Assembly: GCA_023458875.1 (NCBI GenBank)
Contig: JAEWXO010000100.1
Location: 1-56,594 of the forward strand
DNA from: Bacillota bacterium
GTDB lineage: Bacteria > Bacillota > Clostridia > Oscillospirales > Ruminococcaceae
Direction of reading: 5' to 3'
Length of the DNA: 56,594 bases
Shown: positions 33,491 through 42,642 of the stretch, piece by piece
How the letters are laid out: each line of letters begins with the position of its first letter
Numbering within the stretch: position 1 is the stretch's first letter
Notes under the pieces: model-generated
Seen by the model: the letters and a program-made list of their open reading frames with translations, nothing else
What the model was told of the DNA's origin: nothing
The model's database searches: none
Translations under genes and position numbers: made by a program

Positions 33491-34354
33491 TCATTCTTCA
33501 AGTGCTTTAAGTGCCTTGATTTCATCTTTATTTACTTTTATCACAGAATCCTTGATGATTACAACATCATTTCTGTCTATTATAACAGGAACAGCAGAAT
33601 CAGCCTCCGGCTTAACCTTAAGCTTTCCTGTTATAAGGTTTACTTCCTCCACATATCCGTTACCTGTAGCCATTTTAACATATGCTCCGACCTTCGGAGT
33701 TATTTTAAGGAATTCTTCATAGCAATTCTGTTCATATTTCAGACAGCACATAAGTCTCCCACATGTTCCTGATATTTTTGTAGGGTTAAGAGACAGACTC
33801 TGCTCCTTTGCCATTTTTATCGAAACAGGCTGAAATTCTCCAAGATATCCCTTGCAGCAGAATTCCCTTCCGCAGATACCTAAGCCGCCGAGTATTTTTG
33901 CTTCGTCACGTACGCCTATCTGACGCAGCTCTATTCTGGTTCTGAAAATAGCAGCAAGATCCTTTACAAGCTCTCTGAAATCCACTCTTGTTTCTGCTGT
34001 AAAGTAAAACAGTATCTTGTTGTTATCAAATGTAAATTCGACATCAATAAGATTCATTTCAAGACCACGGTTTTTTATCTTCTGCTGACATATCTCAAAA
34101 GCATCCTTCTGCTTCTGCTTGTTTTTAGCAACTATTTCTAAATCCTCTGCAGTTGCAATTCGTATTACTTCCTTAAGCTCCGATGTTATTTCGTTTTCTT
34201 CAATCATACGGTTGGCTATAACGACCTCGCCGCATTCTATTCCGCGTACAGTCTCGACAATAGCCTTTTCTCCGACTGACGCCTGAATGCCTCCGGGTGA
34301 AAAATAATAAATTTTTCCTACTTCTTTAAACCTGATTCCTACTATTTCTATCAT
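33491..34354 (-). CDS. yaaT: PSP1-domain protein YaaT/RicT
   Basis: 287 aa, cytoplasmic. Contains the PSP1 C-terminal domain and the conserved Cys-rich block GGLGICGREFCCKGYLGEF ... GTCGRLMCCLKYEQNCYEE (about 165-215), the cysteines that in the RicAFT complex bind iron-sulfur clusters. In Bacillus this protein helps control RNase Y-dependent mRNA processing and development. It follows holB by 22 bp, the same order as in B. subtilis. A GAGGAAAT ribosome site precedes the ATG. Confidence 0.92.
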   Translation of the reverse strand: MIEIVGIRFKEVGKIYYFSPGGIQASVGEKAIVETVRGIECGEVVIANRMIEENEITSELKEVIRIATAEDLEIVAKNKQKQKDAFEICQQKIKNRGLEMNLIDVEFTFDNNKILFYFTAETRVDFRELVKDLAAIFRTRIELRQIGVRDEAKILGGLGICGREFCCKGYLGEFQPVSIKMAKEQSLSLNPTKISGTCGRLMCCLKYEQNCYEEFLKITPKVGAYVKMATGNGYVEEVNLITGKLKVKPEADSAVPVIIDRNDVVIIKDSVIKVNKDEIKALKALEE

Positions 34355-34376
34355 AAATATTTCCTCATATATTTTT

Positions 34377-35348
34377 TTATCTGCATATCATAATATCCGC
34401 ACAAAGCGATGAAATAATGAGCTTGATATTCACATTTCTGTCTGCCAGTGCAAATGCCTTTGAAAATGCTGAATGCATCTTTTCACATGAATTCATCGTC
34501 AGACTGTCAGCAAGCATAACTGCACCCTCAGAATAGCAGCTTATTGTGCTGTCCTGACTGAACTTTGCTGCCAGTGAATCACGTATTATTTTATCAAGCA
34601 TGGTAATTATACTTTTAAGCTGGGATTTGTCTGAGTCTGAGCTGCTAAGCGTTTTAAGCAGTCCGTATTCGTCCCTGTTTATTATACAGTCAATTGCTGA
34701 CTTTGTCAATTCAACTGTGCTCTGAAGCTTTTCGGAACTTATGTATTCCATACACAAACCGATATTTCCTCCGAAGCATTTTATGGCTTTAAGTGCATTT
34801 TCCTCGGATATACCGCTCTGAACCAGCACTTTACAGCATGTATCATTATCCACCTCAGCTGCATTGAGTGATATTATTCTTGATAATACCGTTTCCAGAA
34901 AAGCATTTTTTGACTCCGCTGTAAAAATGAAATACACGTAGGACGGCGGCTCCTCTATGAGCTTCAGAAGAGAATTCTGCGCCTGAACCGTTATATTGTC
35001 AGCGTCGGTAAATATATATATTTTTTTGTCTGAATTATTTGGCTTTATATAAGCGTCACTGCATATGCCGCGTACTGTATCAACAGAAAAGCCGTTAAGC
35101 TTTCCTGTATGCTCCGCGTATATAATATCAGGATGGCATTGATTTATCGTGTTTCTGCAAGGCCGGCATATTCCGCATGGTTTCTCATCAGCTTCGCAGA
35201 CCAGAAGCATGGAAAGGTACTGTGCTATTGCCTTTTTACCGAGCCCTCTCTCTCCGTAAATCAGGAAGGAGTGTGCCATGCGCTGATTTGCAAGCATATT
35301 TTTGAATGTATCAGTTATATGCTCGTTGCCGTAAATTTTTTCAGGCAT
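34377..35348 (-). CDS. holB: DNA polymerase III delta' subunit
   Basis: Clamp-loader subunit, 323 aa. AAA+ features: YGERGLGKKA in the P-loop position (degenerate, as usual for delta'), zinc-binding Cys set CEADEKPCGICRPCRN, and the SRC-like region represented by ETVLSRIISL. The C-terminal clamp-loader domain is present. It lies between the YaaO-like decarboxylase gene (19 bp) and yaaT (22 bp). In B. subtilis tmk, yaaQ and yaaR lie between yaaO and holB; here they are absent. Confidence 0.9.
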   Translation of the reverse strand: MPEKIYGNEHITDTFKNMLANQRMAHSFLIYGERGLGKKAIAQYLSMLLVCEADEKPCGICRPCRNTINQCHPDIIYAEHTGKLNGFSVDTVRGICSDAYIKPNNSDKKIYIFTDADNITVQAQNSLLKLIEEPPSYVYFIFTAESKNAFLETVLSRIISLNAAEVDNDTCCKVLVQSGISEENALKAIKCFGGNIGLCMEYISSEKLQSTVELTKSAIDCIINRDEYGLLKTLSSSDSDKSQLKSIITMLDKIIRDSLAAKFSQDSTISCYSEGAVMLADSLTMNSCEKMHSAFSKAFALADRNVNIKLIISSLCADIMICR

Positions 35349-35367
35349 TTTTCTGTTCCTTTTCTGT

Positions 35368-36705
35368 TTATGATTTTAAGGTTTTGATTTTTTCTATACC
35401 GAATCTTTTCATAATGCGTATACACTCTTCTGATATAATTTCTCCGCTTACAACTACGGGGATTGCCGGTGGACATGGGACATTAACCGCAGCACAGACA
35501 CGGCCTGATGATTTTTCTACAGGTATCTCTTCATATTCTGAAAGTGCTGCCTCACGGATAGTCATGTATTTTTCAGGAGCCGGAAAATTTATTTTCGCAT
35601 TTTTTGTTTCTGACGGCTGAAACTGAATTGAAGAAAGCACACCCCCGAGTCTGTTATATACGCAATCATCGTCAAGAGGTGAAAAAAGCATTATTATATG
35701 CGTATTGTCTGCATATTCGTATTCTGTATTTCTTTTATGCAGCATGGAAGCAAGCTCAAGACCGTTTATGCCGCTTTGCTGAGCATTTATCGTAAAATGA
35801 AGCGGTTCTGAATAAAAATCAGATTTTTCTGTTTTAAATCTTTTCAAAGCATCTGAACTTTTCAGACCCGCAATATATTTTTCTGAACTTTTTAAGCGTT
35901 TTCTTATCTCATTTTCAAGAAAAACATTACACAGGTCAAGCGAACACATGATAAGATACGACGGGCTTGTAGATGCAAACATACTCATCACTTCCTTGAC
36001 CCTTGAAGAATATGCTGGGTTTCCTATATGCAGATATGCGGCTCCTGTCAGAGCAGGAAGCATCTTATGTGCTGAATCACAGCACATATCAGCGCCGAGT
36101 GCTATAGGGTGCATATTTTCTTTATAAAACGGCAGGCATGCACCGTGGGCATTATCAACAATCAGTACTGCATTATACCTGTGGCAGAGCTCTGCGATGC
36201 TTTTTATATCTGCCACCGACCCGAAATAATCAGGTGAGGTTATATAAAGACACGCATTTGAAGTGTTTTTTAATTTTTCTTCTATATCATATAAACGCAC
36301 TCTGCCTGAAATTATACTGTCCTCATATACAGGATATACCCAGCTTACATCAATATCAAGCAATACGCATGCGCTTAAAAATGATCTGTGTGTATTTCTT
36401 ACTGCTATGACGTTTCTTTTTTCATATTTCACAAGTGCAAGCATTGTCTGTATACAGAGAGTTGAGCCTCCGACAGAATAAAATGTTGCCTCCGTACCGA
36501 AAATACGGGAAGCATTTTTTTCGCTTTCTGAAATTATTCCGTCATTCTCAAAAAGATTTCCGGCCCCTGTTATTTCAGTTATGTCAAGCGGATATACCTT
36601 TGAAAGAATATTCTGGGACGATATGCCCTTGTGTCCCGGCATATGCATACGTAAAATACCGCTCTCTGAATATTTTACGAGATAATCGTATATTGGTGTG
36701 TTCAT
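35368..36705 (-). CDS. Orn/Lys/Arg decarboxylase family protein (YaaO-like, PLP enzyme)
   Basis: 445 aa, fold-type I PLP enzyme of the basic amino acid decarboxylase family in its short Firmicutes form (no N-terminal wing domain). Seen: MPGHKG near the N-terminus (about 22-27), IVDNAHGACLPF containing the PLP-contacting Asp and His, and the Schiff-base Lys in CDSAHKMLPALTG (about 230). The C-terminal decarboxylase domain (about 370-440) has PCPPAIPVVVSGE. The likely product is a diamine or agmatine for polyamine synthesis, but substrate cannot be read from sequence. First gene of the yaaO-holB-yaaT operon. Confidence 0.88.
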   Translation of the reverse strand: MNTPIYDYLVKYSESGILRMHMPGHKGISSQNILSKVYPLDITEITGAGNLFENDGIISESEKNASRIFGTEATFYSVGGSTLCIQTMLALVKYEKRNVIAVRNTHRSFLSACVLLDIDVSWVYPVYEDSIISGRVRLYDIEEKLKNTSNACLYITSPDYFGSVADIKSIAELCHRYNAVLIVDNAHGACLPFYKENMHPIALGADMCCDSAHKMLPALTGAAYLHIGNPAYSSRVKEVMSMFASTSPSYLIMCSLDLCNVFLENEIRKRLKSSEKYIAGLKSSDALKRFKTEKSDFYSEPLHFTINAQQSGINGLELASMLHKRNTEYEYADNTHIIMLFSPLDDDCVYNRLGGVLSSIQFQPSETKNAKINFPAPEKYMTIREAALSEYEEIPVEKSSGRVCAAVNVPCPPAIPVVVSGEIISEECIRIMKRFGIEKIKTLKS

Positions 36706-36753
36706 TTTTGTTCCTTACTGTGGTATCATGTTTTTAACCTGTAAACTAAACAT

Positions 36754-36782
36754 ATTATAATTATAACATTATCGGATGTGAA
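36754..36782 (-). promoter_or_regulatory. Promoter of the yaaO-holB-yaaT operon
   Basis: Minus strand TTCACA (36782-36777), 17-bp spacer, TATAAT (36759-36754). A second TATAAT occurs at 36765-36760. Confidence 0.6.
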
Positions 36783-36807
36783 ATTACAAGTTTTTTAATG
36801 CAAAAAA

Positions 36808-36840
36808 ACGGCCTTGTATAAATTAATTTTTACAAAGCCG
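36808..36840 (-). terminator. Terminator of the stand-alone VanY-like gene
   Basis: CGGCCTTGTA (36809-36818) pairs with TACAAAGCCG (36831-36840) with one wobble. On the minus strand it is followed by GTTTTTTT. Confidence 0.82.
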
Positions 36841-36881
36841 ATAATTTTCCATGTTAAAATTGCGCATATTTAAATGATTGA

Positions 36882-37487
36882 TTATTTGCGTCCGTCTGAT
36901 TTATGTAGGTTTCCGTGATTTGCAGAGCAGCATGCAATATCAAGATATTCCTCCAGTGTAATATTGTGCCGTGAAATAAAAACAGAATGCGGGATTCCTA
37001 CATATCTGTAATGCCAGGGCTCGTATGTAATGCCTGTTATATGTTCCTTTCCCCGCGGATATCTTAATATATATCCGTATTTGCAGGCATTTTCATCAAG
37101 CCATCTGAATTCATCAGTCTTTTCGAATTCTTCAGTTATTTCACCGACCCATTCTGTCGTTGACAGATCAGCTGCAAGTCCTGCATTATGCTCGCTGCTT
37201 CCCGGTAGAGCAATGCTTTGGGCTGTTTTTTTATATGCATCATCCTCACTGTATCCCATTTTTATATATCTGTTCATGTCCTCATCAAAAAGCCCGCGCT
37301 GATATGCCACACTTCTGTATGCAGAAAAGACCCTTAATTTAATACCCGAGCACTCGGCGTCACAGATCATTTTTCTCATAGCGTGTGCTGCATTCCTCTC
37401 AAGATAATACCCGTCAGTCACTTCAGCAAGAAGCGGCTGATATCCATCCGGAAGCGTGTTTTCAGAATTAATAAGCAATATTTTCAC
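36882..37487 (-). CDS. VanY-type D-Ala-D-Ala carboxypeptidase/dipeptidase, no signal peptide
   Basis: 201 aa, peptidase family M15B. Catalytic set: Arg 58 in SAYRS, zinc ligands His 100 and Asp 107 in SEHNAGLAADL, Glu 156 and His 159 in EPWHYRY. It is homologous to the lipoprotein at 6726-7625 (shared KYGxIxRYPxGKxxITG block). The N-terminus (MKILLINSEN) is not a signal peptide or anchor. It is thus predicted cytoplasmic, which would suit a dipeptidase recycling D-Ala-containing peptides. A missed upstream start is possible, but none is evident. Short monocistronic unit with a terminator. Confidence 0.87.
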   Translation of the reverse strand: MKILLINSENTLPDGYQPLLAEVTDGYYLERNAAHAMRKMICDAECSGIKLRVFSAYRSVAYQRGLFDEDMNRYIKMGYSEDDAYKKTAQSIALPGSSEHNAGLAADLSTTEWVGEITEEFEKTDEFRWLDENACKYGYILRYPRGKEHITGITYEPWHYRYVGIPHSVFISRHNITLEEYLDIACCSANHGNLHKSDGRK

Positions 37488-37605
37488 ACTGATTCTCCCC
37501 TTATAAGCAAATATTAAAAGACAGCATACAAACTCTTCACGATTCCGCAGATGAAAAGCTTCTTTACAATTATATCTGACTTACAGGAGAATTATTACTT
37601 TTATC

Positions 37606-37730
37606 GTTACTATTCAGCTATAAAGTGAGGCTGATATATGAGCGAAGTCCAGGCGTCAGCAAAGCCTGGTCGACCCGGCAGAGTCAAAATCCCTGCATAA
37701 GCATTATCACACTATGGGCTGAACAGTAAC
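37606..37730 (+). repeat. Dispersed palindromic element, copy 5 (complete, 125 bp)
   Basis: Begins GTTACTATTCAGC (37606-37618) and ends GGGCTGAACAGTAAC, giving terminal inverted repeats with one mismatch. It contains the GCGAAGTCCAGGC core. Flanks CTTTTATC (37598-37605) and CCTTTATC (37731-37738) match at 7 of 8 bases. The right flank overlaps the stop codon of the permease gene at 37734. I see nothing else in 37488-37605. Confidence 0.88.
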
Positions 37731-37733
37731 CCT

Positions 37734-38726
37734 TTATCCTACTATACCAGAACGCTCTATACCTTCTGTAAAATATTTCTGAAGGCATGCATACATTACA
37801 AGCATCGGGGTTATTGAAATAAGGCATGCCGCCTGAGTCCATACGACCAGCTCACGGCTTGAAACCTGAAGGCTTGCATCATTAAAAAGCTCGGCTTTAA
37901 GTACTGAGCCTATATTTTTTATCATAAGTGCCAGTGTCTGATTTGTGCTGAAAAAAGAATTGCATACATAGTAGTCATTCCAGTACCATACAACCGAAAA
38001 CAGAAATACTGTCAGAAATGATGAGAGTGCATTAGGGACCATTATCGTTAAAAATGTCCTCATAGGTCCTGAGCCGTCAATATACGCTGCATCTTCAAGT
38101 TCTTTAGGAAGCCCCTTGAAAAACTGCCTGAAAATAAGTATCATAAGCCCTGCCCTGATACCGTTTGCTGTCATAGCAGGAATATACATAGTCCATGCTG
38201 AATTAATAAGTCCGAGAGCTGAAAACTGATCATACTGCGGAAGAAGTATTACCTGCGGAGGAACAAGTATCATAAGAATTACTACTCCGAACAATATATT
38301 TTTCCCCTTGAAATTAAAACGTGCAAAACCATATCCTGTTACGGAGGTGGTGACAACCTGTATAAGAGAACAGCCTATATTAAGCTTGACTGTATTAAAA
38401 AGCGTTGTTTTCAGTTTCATTGCAGCTGCAGTTTCTTTTATTACACTAAACGTCAGATGTCTCGGTATCCACATTACTGTCGGGTCATTCATATCAGCCT
38501 GTTCTCTGAAAGCACAACTTATCATAAACAACAGCGGATACAATATTACAAAGCACAGTCCGAAAAGAATCATAATTCTGAAAATATGCCAGGTAATTCT
38601 GACTGCTTCTTTTCGTCTGACGCATGCAAGCTGTTCACGTGTCATTTTTTCTCTGTGTTTTTTCTTTTTTTCTTTAATTGCTTTTTTGTCTTCAGGCTTC
38701 GTTTTATCAGCTTTTGCTGTTTTCAT
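37734..38726 (-). CDS. Sugar ABC transporter permease, MalG type (second pair)
   Basis: 330 aa. A Lys-rich N-terminal extension (1-45, many KK pairs) precedes six membrane segments. The EAA cytoplasmic loop LEDAAYIDGSGPMRTFLTIM (about 225-244), which docks on the ATPase, is intact. Partner of the MalF-type permease 48 bp upstream. No ATPase gene lies in the operon; CUT1 systems of Firmicutes commonly share one ATPase (MsmX-like) encoded elsewhere. Last gene of the operon; its 3' end touches a palindromic element. Confidence 0.9.
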   Translation of the reverse strand: MKTAKADKTKPEDKKAIKEKKKKHREKMTREQLACVRRKEAVRITWHIFRIMILFGLCFVILYPLLFMISCAFREQADMNDPTVMWIPRHLTFSVIKETAAAMKLKTTLFNTVKLNIGCSLIQVVTTSVTGYGFARFNFKGKNILFGVVILMILVPPQVILLPQYDQFSALGLINSAWTMYIPAMTANGIRAGLMILIFRQFFKGLPKELEDAAYIDGSGPMRTFLTIMVPNALSSFLTVFLFSVVWYWNDYYVCNSFFSTNQTLALMIKNIGSVLKAELFNDASLQVSSRELVVWTQAACLISITPMLVMYACLQKYFTEGIERSGIVG

Positions 38727-38774
38727 TCCATAACCGCTGCTCAGAATTCAATGAGCTTTTCCTTTCAAGTTATT

Positions 38775-39689
38775 TTAATCGACCTCATAGTATATATGCT
38801 TGTTTATAATAATAAATATCAGTCCTAAAATAAGCATAACAATGGCAAAATACGACCACACCATTGCAGATGCAACACCGTACTTCCACTCATTTCTCAT
38901 TGTCAGTATTCTTCCCATTACAATATTGCTCGAGTCGGTAAATGAATCTATTATTGTAAATATAAGATTTGCTGCCACTATAGGACTTAAATACGGAAAC
39001 GTGATTTTCCAGAAATATTCCCATGATGTTGCACCCTCTATCTGTGCTGCTTCCCTTGCTGATGCAGGAATATTCTGAAGTGCCGCAAGAAATATAAGCA
39101 TTTGTATGCCTGATTTCCATACCAGACCGAAAATACTGTCAATCGTTGATTTTAAAGTTTCGGTAATCGTCTCGCTAAGTCCGTATATACCTGTAAATTC
39201 AAGAATATCAGTTACCATATCAGTTTCAAATACGGTTGAGAACTGCTCTGCCCTGTCTGCCCCGCTCATATTCATATCCCCGGTAATAATCGCATATACA
39301 GGACCCGAAGCTATTATTACAGGCAGAAAAAATACTGCACGTGCAAATGCCCTTCCCTTGAATTTCTGATTTAAAATAACTGCAATAAACAGTGAAAATA
39401 TAAGTATAAGCGGAGCCGAAATAGCAGTATCGCGCAATACCTGTACGAGATATTCCCTGTAATACTGATCCTTTGAAAATGCCACAGAAAAATTCGTAAG
39501 GCCTACCCAGTCTCCCGTTGCGCCGCCCTTCTGCGGATTTACGTCTTTAAATGAATACAGAAATGACTCAACCATAGGAATAAGGAAAAACACAACTGTT
39601 CCCACAAGCCACAGCCCGATAAAACAATATCCATACAGGCTTTTTTTCCTCTGATATGAAATTTTTATCCCTTTGCCTTTTTTTTTCAT
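38775..39689 (-). CDS. Sugar ABC transporter permease, MalF type (second pair)
   Basis: 304 aa, six predicted membrane segments (first at about 17-37). EAA loop ASAREAAQIEGATSWEYFWK is followed by ITFPYLSP. Binding-protein-dependent CUT1 family. ATGA overlap with the DUF5696 gene indicates coupled translation, so this permease pair belongs with that protein. Confidence 0.9.
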   Translation of the reverse strand: MKKKGKGIKISYQRKKSLYGYCFIGLWLVGTVVFFLIPMVESFLYSFKDVNPQKGGATGDWVGLTNFSVAFSKDQYYREYLVQVLRDTAISAPLILIFSLFIAVILNQKFKGRAFARAVFFLPVIIASGPVYAIITGDMNMSGADRAEQFSTVFETDMVTDILEFTGIYGLSETITETLKSTIDSIFGLVWKSGIQMLIFLAALQNIPASAREAAQIEGATSWEYFWKITFPYLSPIVAANLIFTIIDSFTDSSNIVMGRILTMRNEWKYGVASAMVWSYFAIVMLILGLIFIIINKHIYYEVD

Positions 39690-41989
39690 CAGAATATCAG
39701 GTCTCCCTCCGTATCAATATAGTCTGTAAGCATGTATACACTGTCTTTTGTCTTTATCTGACCTGTCTCAAAGTTTACGGTTATTACCGTTCCGTCACTG
39801 TACGTTGTTACGGTTTCCGTACCATTATCCTCAAAGCCTGTTATGTACTGGTTTCTTACATCACCCAGAACATCCTTTATAAGCCTGTATTCACCTGTCG
39901 CTGTCTCAGTCCAGTAATAATAATTTGCATAAAAATATCTGTCATATTCCGTATCCTTAAGCTCACTTGTATCTTCATAAATCATATCATAATGAAGATT
40001 GCTGCCTGTTGCAACAGCCATAAGGAACAGTCTTTCGGAATCCGCACTTCCGTTTATTGATTCGGATGAATACGGTATTAGTCCATGCATTACAATCTGA
40101 AAAAAAGGTATATCCCTGTCAAATATATCGAATTTGCCCGAGCTCAGCGGAACATCGGATATATGGTCAACATATCTGAATGTGTATGCATTTGCCGTAT
40201 GTGCAAGCACGGAGCCGACATCCTCATTCATTTTTAAAAGACCATCCTGAACATAATTCATCATATCGTTTCGTGATAATGATTTTTTTCCGTAGTCCCC
40301 ATAAAGATCAGCCGTCATATCACCTATGCATATTTTGTCAAATCCGGCTTTTGAATAGTTCTTTGAAAGCTTTGAAAATATTTCTCCGAATACAGACGGC
40401 GATAAAAGGGATTCCGGATCCTTTAGTTTATTTTCTGTACCGTATGCAAGATTATAGCTTATCTGCTTTGAATACTGTCCGGAAGTCCTTAGTGCCGTAT
40501 CCGAAAATGACCAGTATCCGTTTCCTGAGGAAAATGTTTTGTTATTTACAGTCGGATAAAACGAAATGTCATTATTTTCGCAATACTCAGTAAGCGAACG
40601 GAATTCTTTTTTGCCGCCCAGTACAGATGACGGTTTTGTTTTAAAATCAACCTTGTTCTTTATCCCGTCATTTGTCCAGTTATTGTAGCTGAGAATAATA
40701 TTATCAGCACCGCCCTCTGTCAGCTTTTCAAGGATTTTTTCCGCCTGACCAAATGACGTAACTGACTTTTTCCTTGTAACAGGTATTCCGCATACAGGTT
40801 CAACTTTTTCAGCGCCTCCGTATATGTCTACATACAGTCCAAGATTATTCTGTTTTTTATTTACACCCTGCTCATCTGTAAGATAGTTCCGGTAAGCACC
40901 GGCAATATCGACATAATCTATATTTTTTTCAGATAACGGGAAAAATTTCATCTCAAGCTCCGGTGTTTTTATATTGTTTTTTTCAAATACGGTAAGGGGT
41001 TCACCGCTCATATAATATGTATCTGTACTTCTTACGGTAAACTTCGAATAGCACAGGTTATAGCTGCTTTTGGACAGAGTACTCACGCTTGAGAGTATCT
41101 GAGCATTTGCATCACCCTTATGCAGAACCGCAAGAAGCCCGTTTCCGTTTTTCTTTACAGCGCCATAAACAGGCAGATAAATCTGTTCTGATACAGGAGG
41201 CTTCGTAAGGGAGACTGATGTAATGTCGTCACCATATATTCTGCCGCTGTACGGTCTTGTGCTTGTTTTCCCGTTGTTAAAATCTATTAAAGCGCCGCTT
41301 CCGTCAGGAATAACATAATATCCGTCCTCATCCTTTCCGGCAGACATCATATTGGGAAGCACAGAAATGTCAATAAGTATCTGACCTTCTTCATTATCCT
41401 TGTTTTCTTCCTTTATCTGAGAAGTTATTATTTTTGCACTCAGGCTTTTTTCCTCAAGTGTGTATTCAACAGGAACGGTAAATCCCGCTACAGGGAATTT
41501 ATACGTTACGCTAAGTACATTATCCTTTACTTTATATATCATTCTTCCGTTTTTGGCTGATCTGAGCGTAGATGTCGTGCGGCTGTCCGGTACACCGTAT
41601 AAAATAACCATCGATGAGGCAAGCTCTTTTTTTACAAGTCCCTTTGCCTGGGTGTCACCCTCGGCATTTACAGGTGAGGACCACCATATGTAATTATTTT
41701 TTTTATTTACAAGGGCAAATATATCCTCATCCTCAGAATAATAAAACTTCAGATTTTCATTTTCAAATGCCATTGTCATAGATGACAGGACTTCTTTTTC
41801 CGTTCTCATTACGTAACCTTCATCCGGCTCTGAATTTTCCTCGGTCTCTGAATTTTCCTCAGGCTCATTCTCTGAAGATATTCCGGCATCTCCATTTGCC
41901 TTCTCACTGCTTACAATAATTGCACCTGACGGTATAACCAATGCAGCCGCAAGAAAACAGGCCAGCAATTTCTTAAAATTTTTATGCAT
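39689..41989 (-). CDS. DUF5696-family secreted protein
   Basis: 766 aa from ATG 41989, chosen because GGTGGTGAT stands upstream and the signal peptide then begins MHKNFKKLLACFLAAALVI; an ATG at 42013 would prefix eight unlikely residues. After the signal peptide comes an acidic Glu/Ser spacer (about 30-58). Then a large domain matches what I recall of DUF5696: NNYIWWSSPVN near the start, PVAGFTVPVEYTLEE, VIPDGSGALIDFNNGKT, and late DIPFFQIVMHGLIPYSSESIN. The family occurs next to CUT1 permeases, Yip1 and NHL genes in Clostridia. Its function is unknown; a polysaccharide- or glycan-related role is inferred from context. Confidence 0.75.
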   Translation of the reverse strand: MHKNFKKLLACFLAAALVIPSGAIIVSSEKANGDAGISSENEPEENSETEENSEPDEGYVMRTEKEVLSSMTMAFENENLKFYYSEDEDIFALVNKKNNYIWWSSPVNAEGDTQAKGLVKKELASSMVILYGVPDSRTTSTLRSAKNGRMIYKVKDNVLSVTYKFPVAGFTVPVEYTLEEKSLSAKIITSQIKEENKDNEEGQILIDISVLPNMMSAGKDEDGYYVIPDGSGALIDFNNGKTSTRPYSGRIYGDDITSVSLTKPPVSEQIYLPVYGAVKKNGNGLLAVLHKGDANAQILSSVSTLSKSSYNLCYSKFTVRSTDTYYMSGEPLTVFEKNNIKTPELEMKFFPLSEKNIDYVDIAGAYRNYLTDEQGVNKKQNNLGLYVDIYGGAEKVEPVCGIPVTRKKSVTSFGQAEKILEKLTEGGADNIILSYNNWTNDGIKNKVDFKTKPSSVLGGKKEFRSLTEYCENNDISFYPTVNNKTFSSGNGYWSFSDTALRTSGQYSKQISYNLAYGTENKLKDPESLLSPSVFGEIFSKLSKNYSKAGFDKICIGDMTADLYGDYGKKSLSRNDMMNYVQDGLLKMNEDVGSVLAHTANAYTFRYVDHISDVPLSSGKFDIFDRDIPFFQIVMHGLIPYSSESINGSADSERLFLMAVATGSNLHYDMIYEDTSELKDTEYDRYFYANYYYWTETATGEYRLIKDVLGDVRNQYITGFEDNGTETVTTYSDGTVITVNFETGQIKTKDSVYMLTDYIDTEGDLIF

Positions 41990-42012
41990 ATAAGTTATCA
42001 CCACCATTAGCA

Positions 42013-42642
42013 TCAGACTTTTATTCTATACTGTATTTCGGTATAAATTGAATATATAAATATAATTACTTTTTGAAAAAGCGACATGAGCAGAACAATA
42101 AGAAACATTATTATAAGCATTGCAACTATAGTAAGGAAAATAGCTGCTATAGTCTTCAGAAACGAATATTGATGAACTGATTTTATTGCGTTGAACATAA
42201 GGAGATACGTCCATCCGAGTCCGATATACTGAACGCAGATTATAAAAACACTCTCGTCATAAATTAAAAAATGTGAAAGAATTGTTGTTGCAAAGAGCAT
42301 TACAATATACGGAACAAGTGCATAGGAGCTGTATATACATATTTTGCGGAGTGTTCCCTCACCGTCAAGCAGTGTGCATACAGACCAGTTTCCTATTACC
42401 CATGCACCAAAAATAACAACGCTTTTAACAATATACGGAACAATATTAAACAGCTTGTCATAATCATCCCAGAAATGGAAGGCAAACAGCCTGCTGTTGA
42501 CTATCAAAGCTATAAAAAGCAGAAAAACTATAAAAAATGATATTTTTAAAGAACCGGCCTTTTTCCATCTGAGGTCCTCATATCCTTCAAAAGGATGAAA
42601 AACCGTATGTCTGACCCACTGCTTTTCAGAAAGATCCATCAT
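42013..42642 (-). CDS. Yip1-domain membrane protein
   Basis: 209 aa from ATG 42642, which overlaps the NHL gene stop as ATGA and has GGGAGG 9 nt upstream; a GTG at 42651 lies too close to that site. Five membrane segments, Yip1-family pattern: HPFEGYEDLRW, then TM1, with a SVCTLLDGEGTLRKI loop. Bacterial Yip1 proteins have no established function. It belongs to the NHL-Yip1-DUF5696-permease block. Confidence 0.8.
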   Translation of the reverse strand: MMDLSEKQWVRHTVFHPFEGYEDLRWKKAGSLKISFFIVFLLFIALIVNSRLFAFHFWDDYDKLFNIVPYIVKSVVIFGAWVIGNWSVCTLLDGEGTLRKICIYSSYALVPYIVMLFATTILSHFLIYDESVFIICVQYIGLGWTYLLMFNAIKSVHQYSFLKTIAAIFLTIVAMLIIMFLIVLLMSLFQKVIIFIYSIYTEIQYRIKV

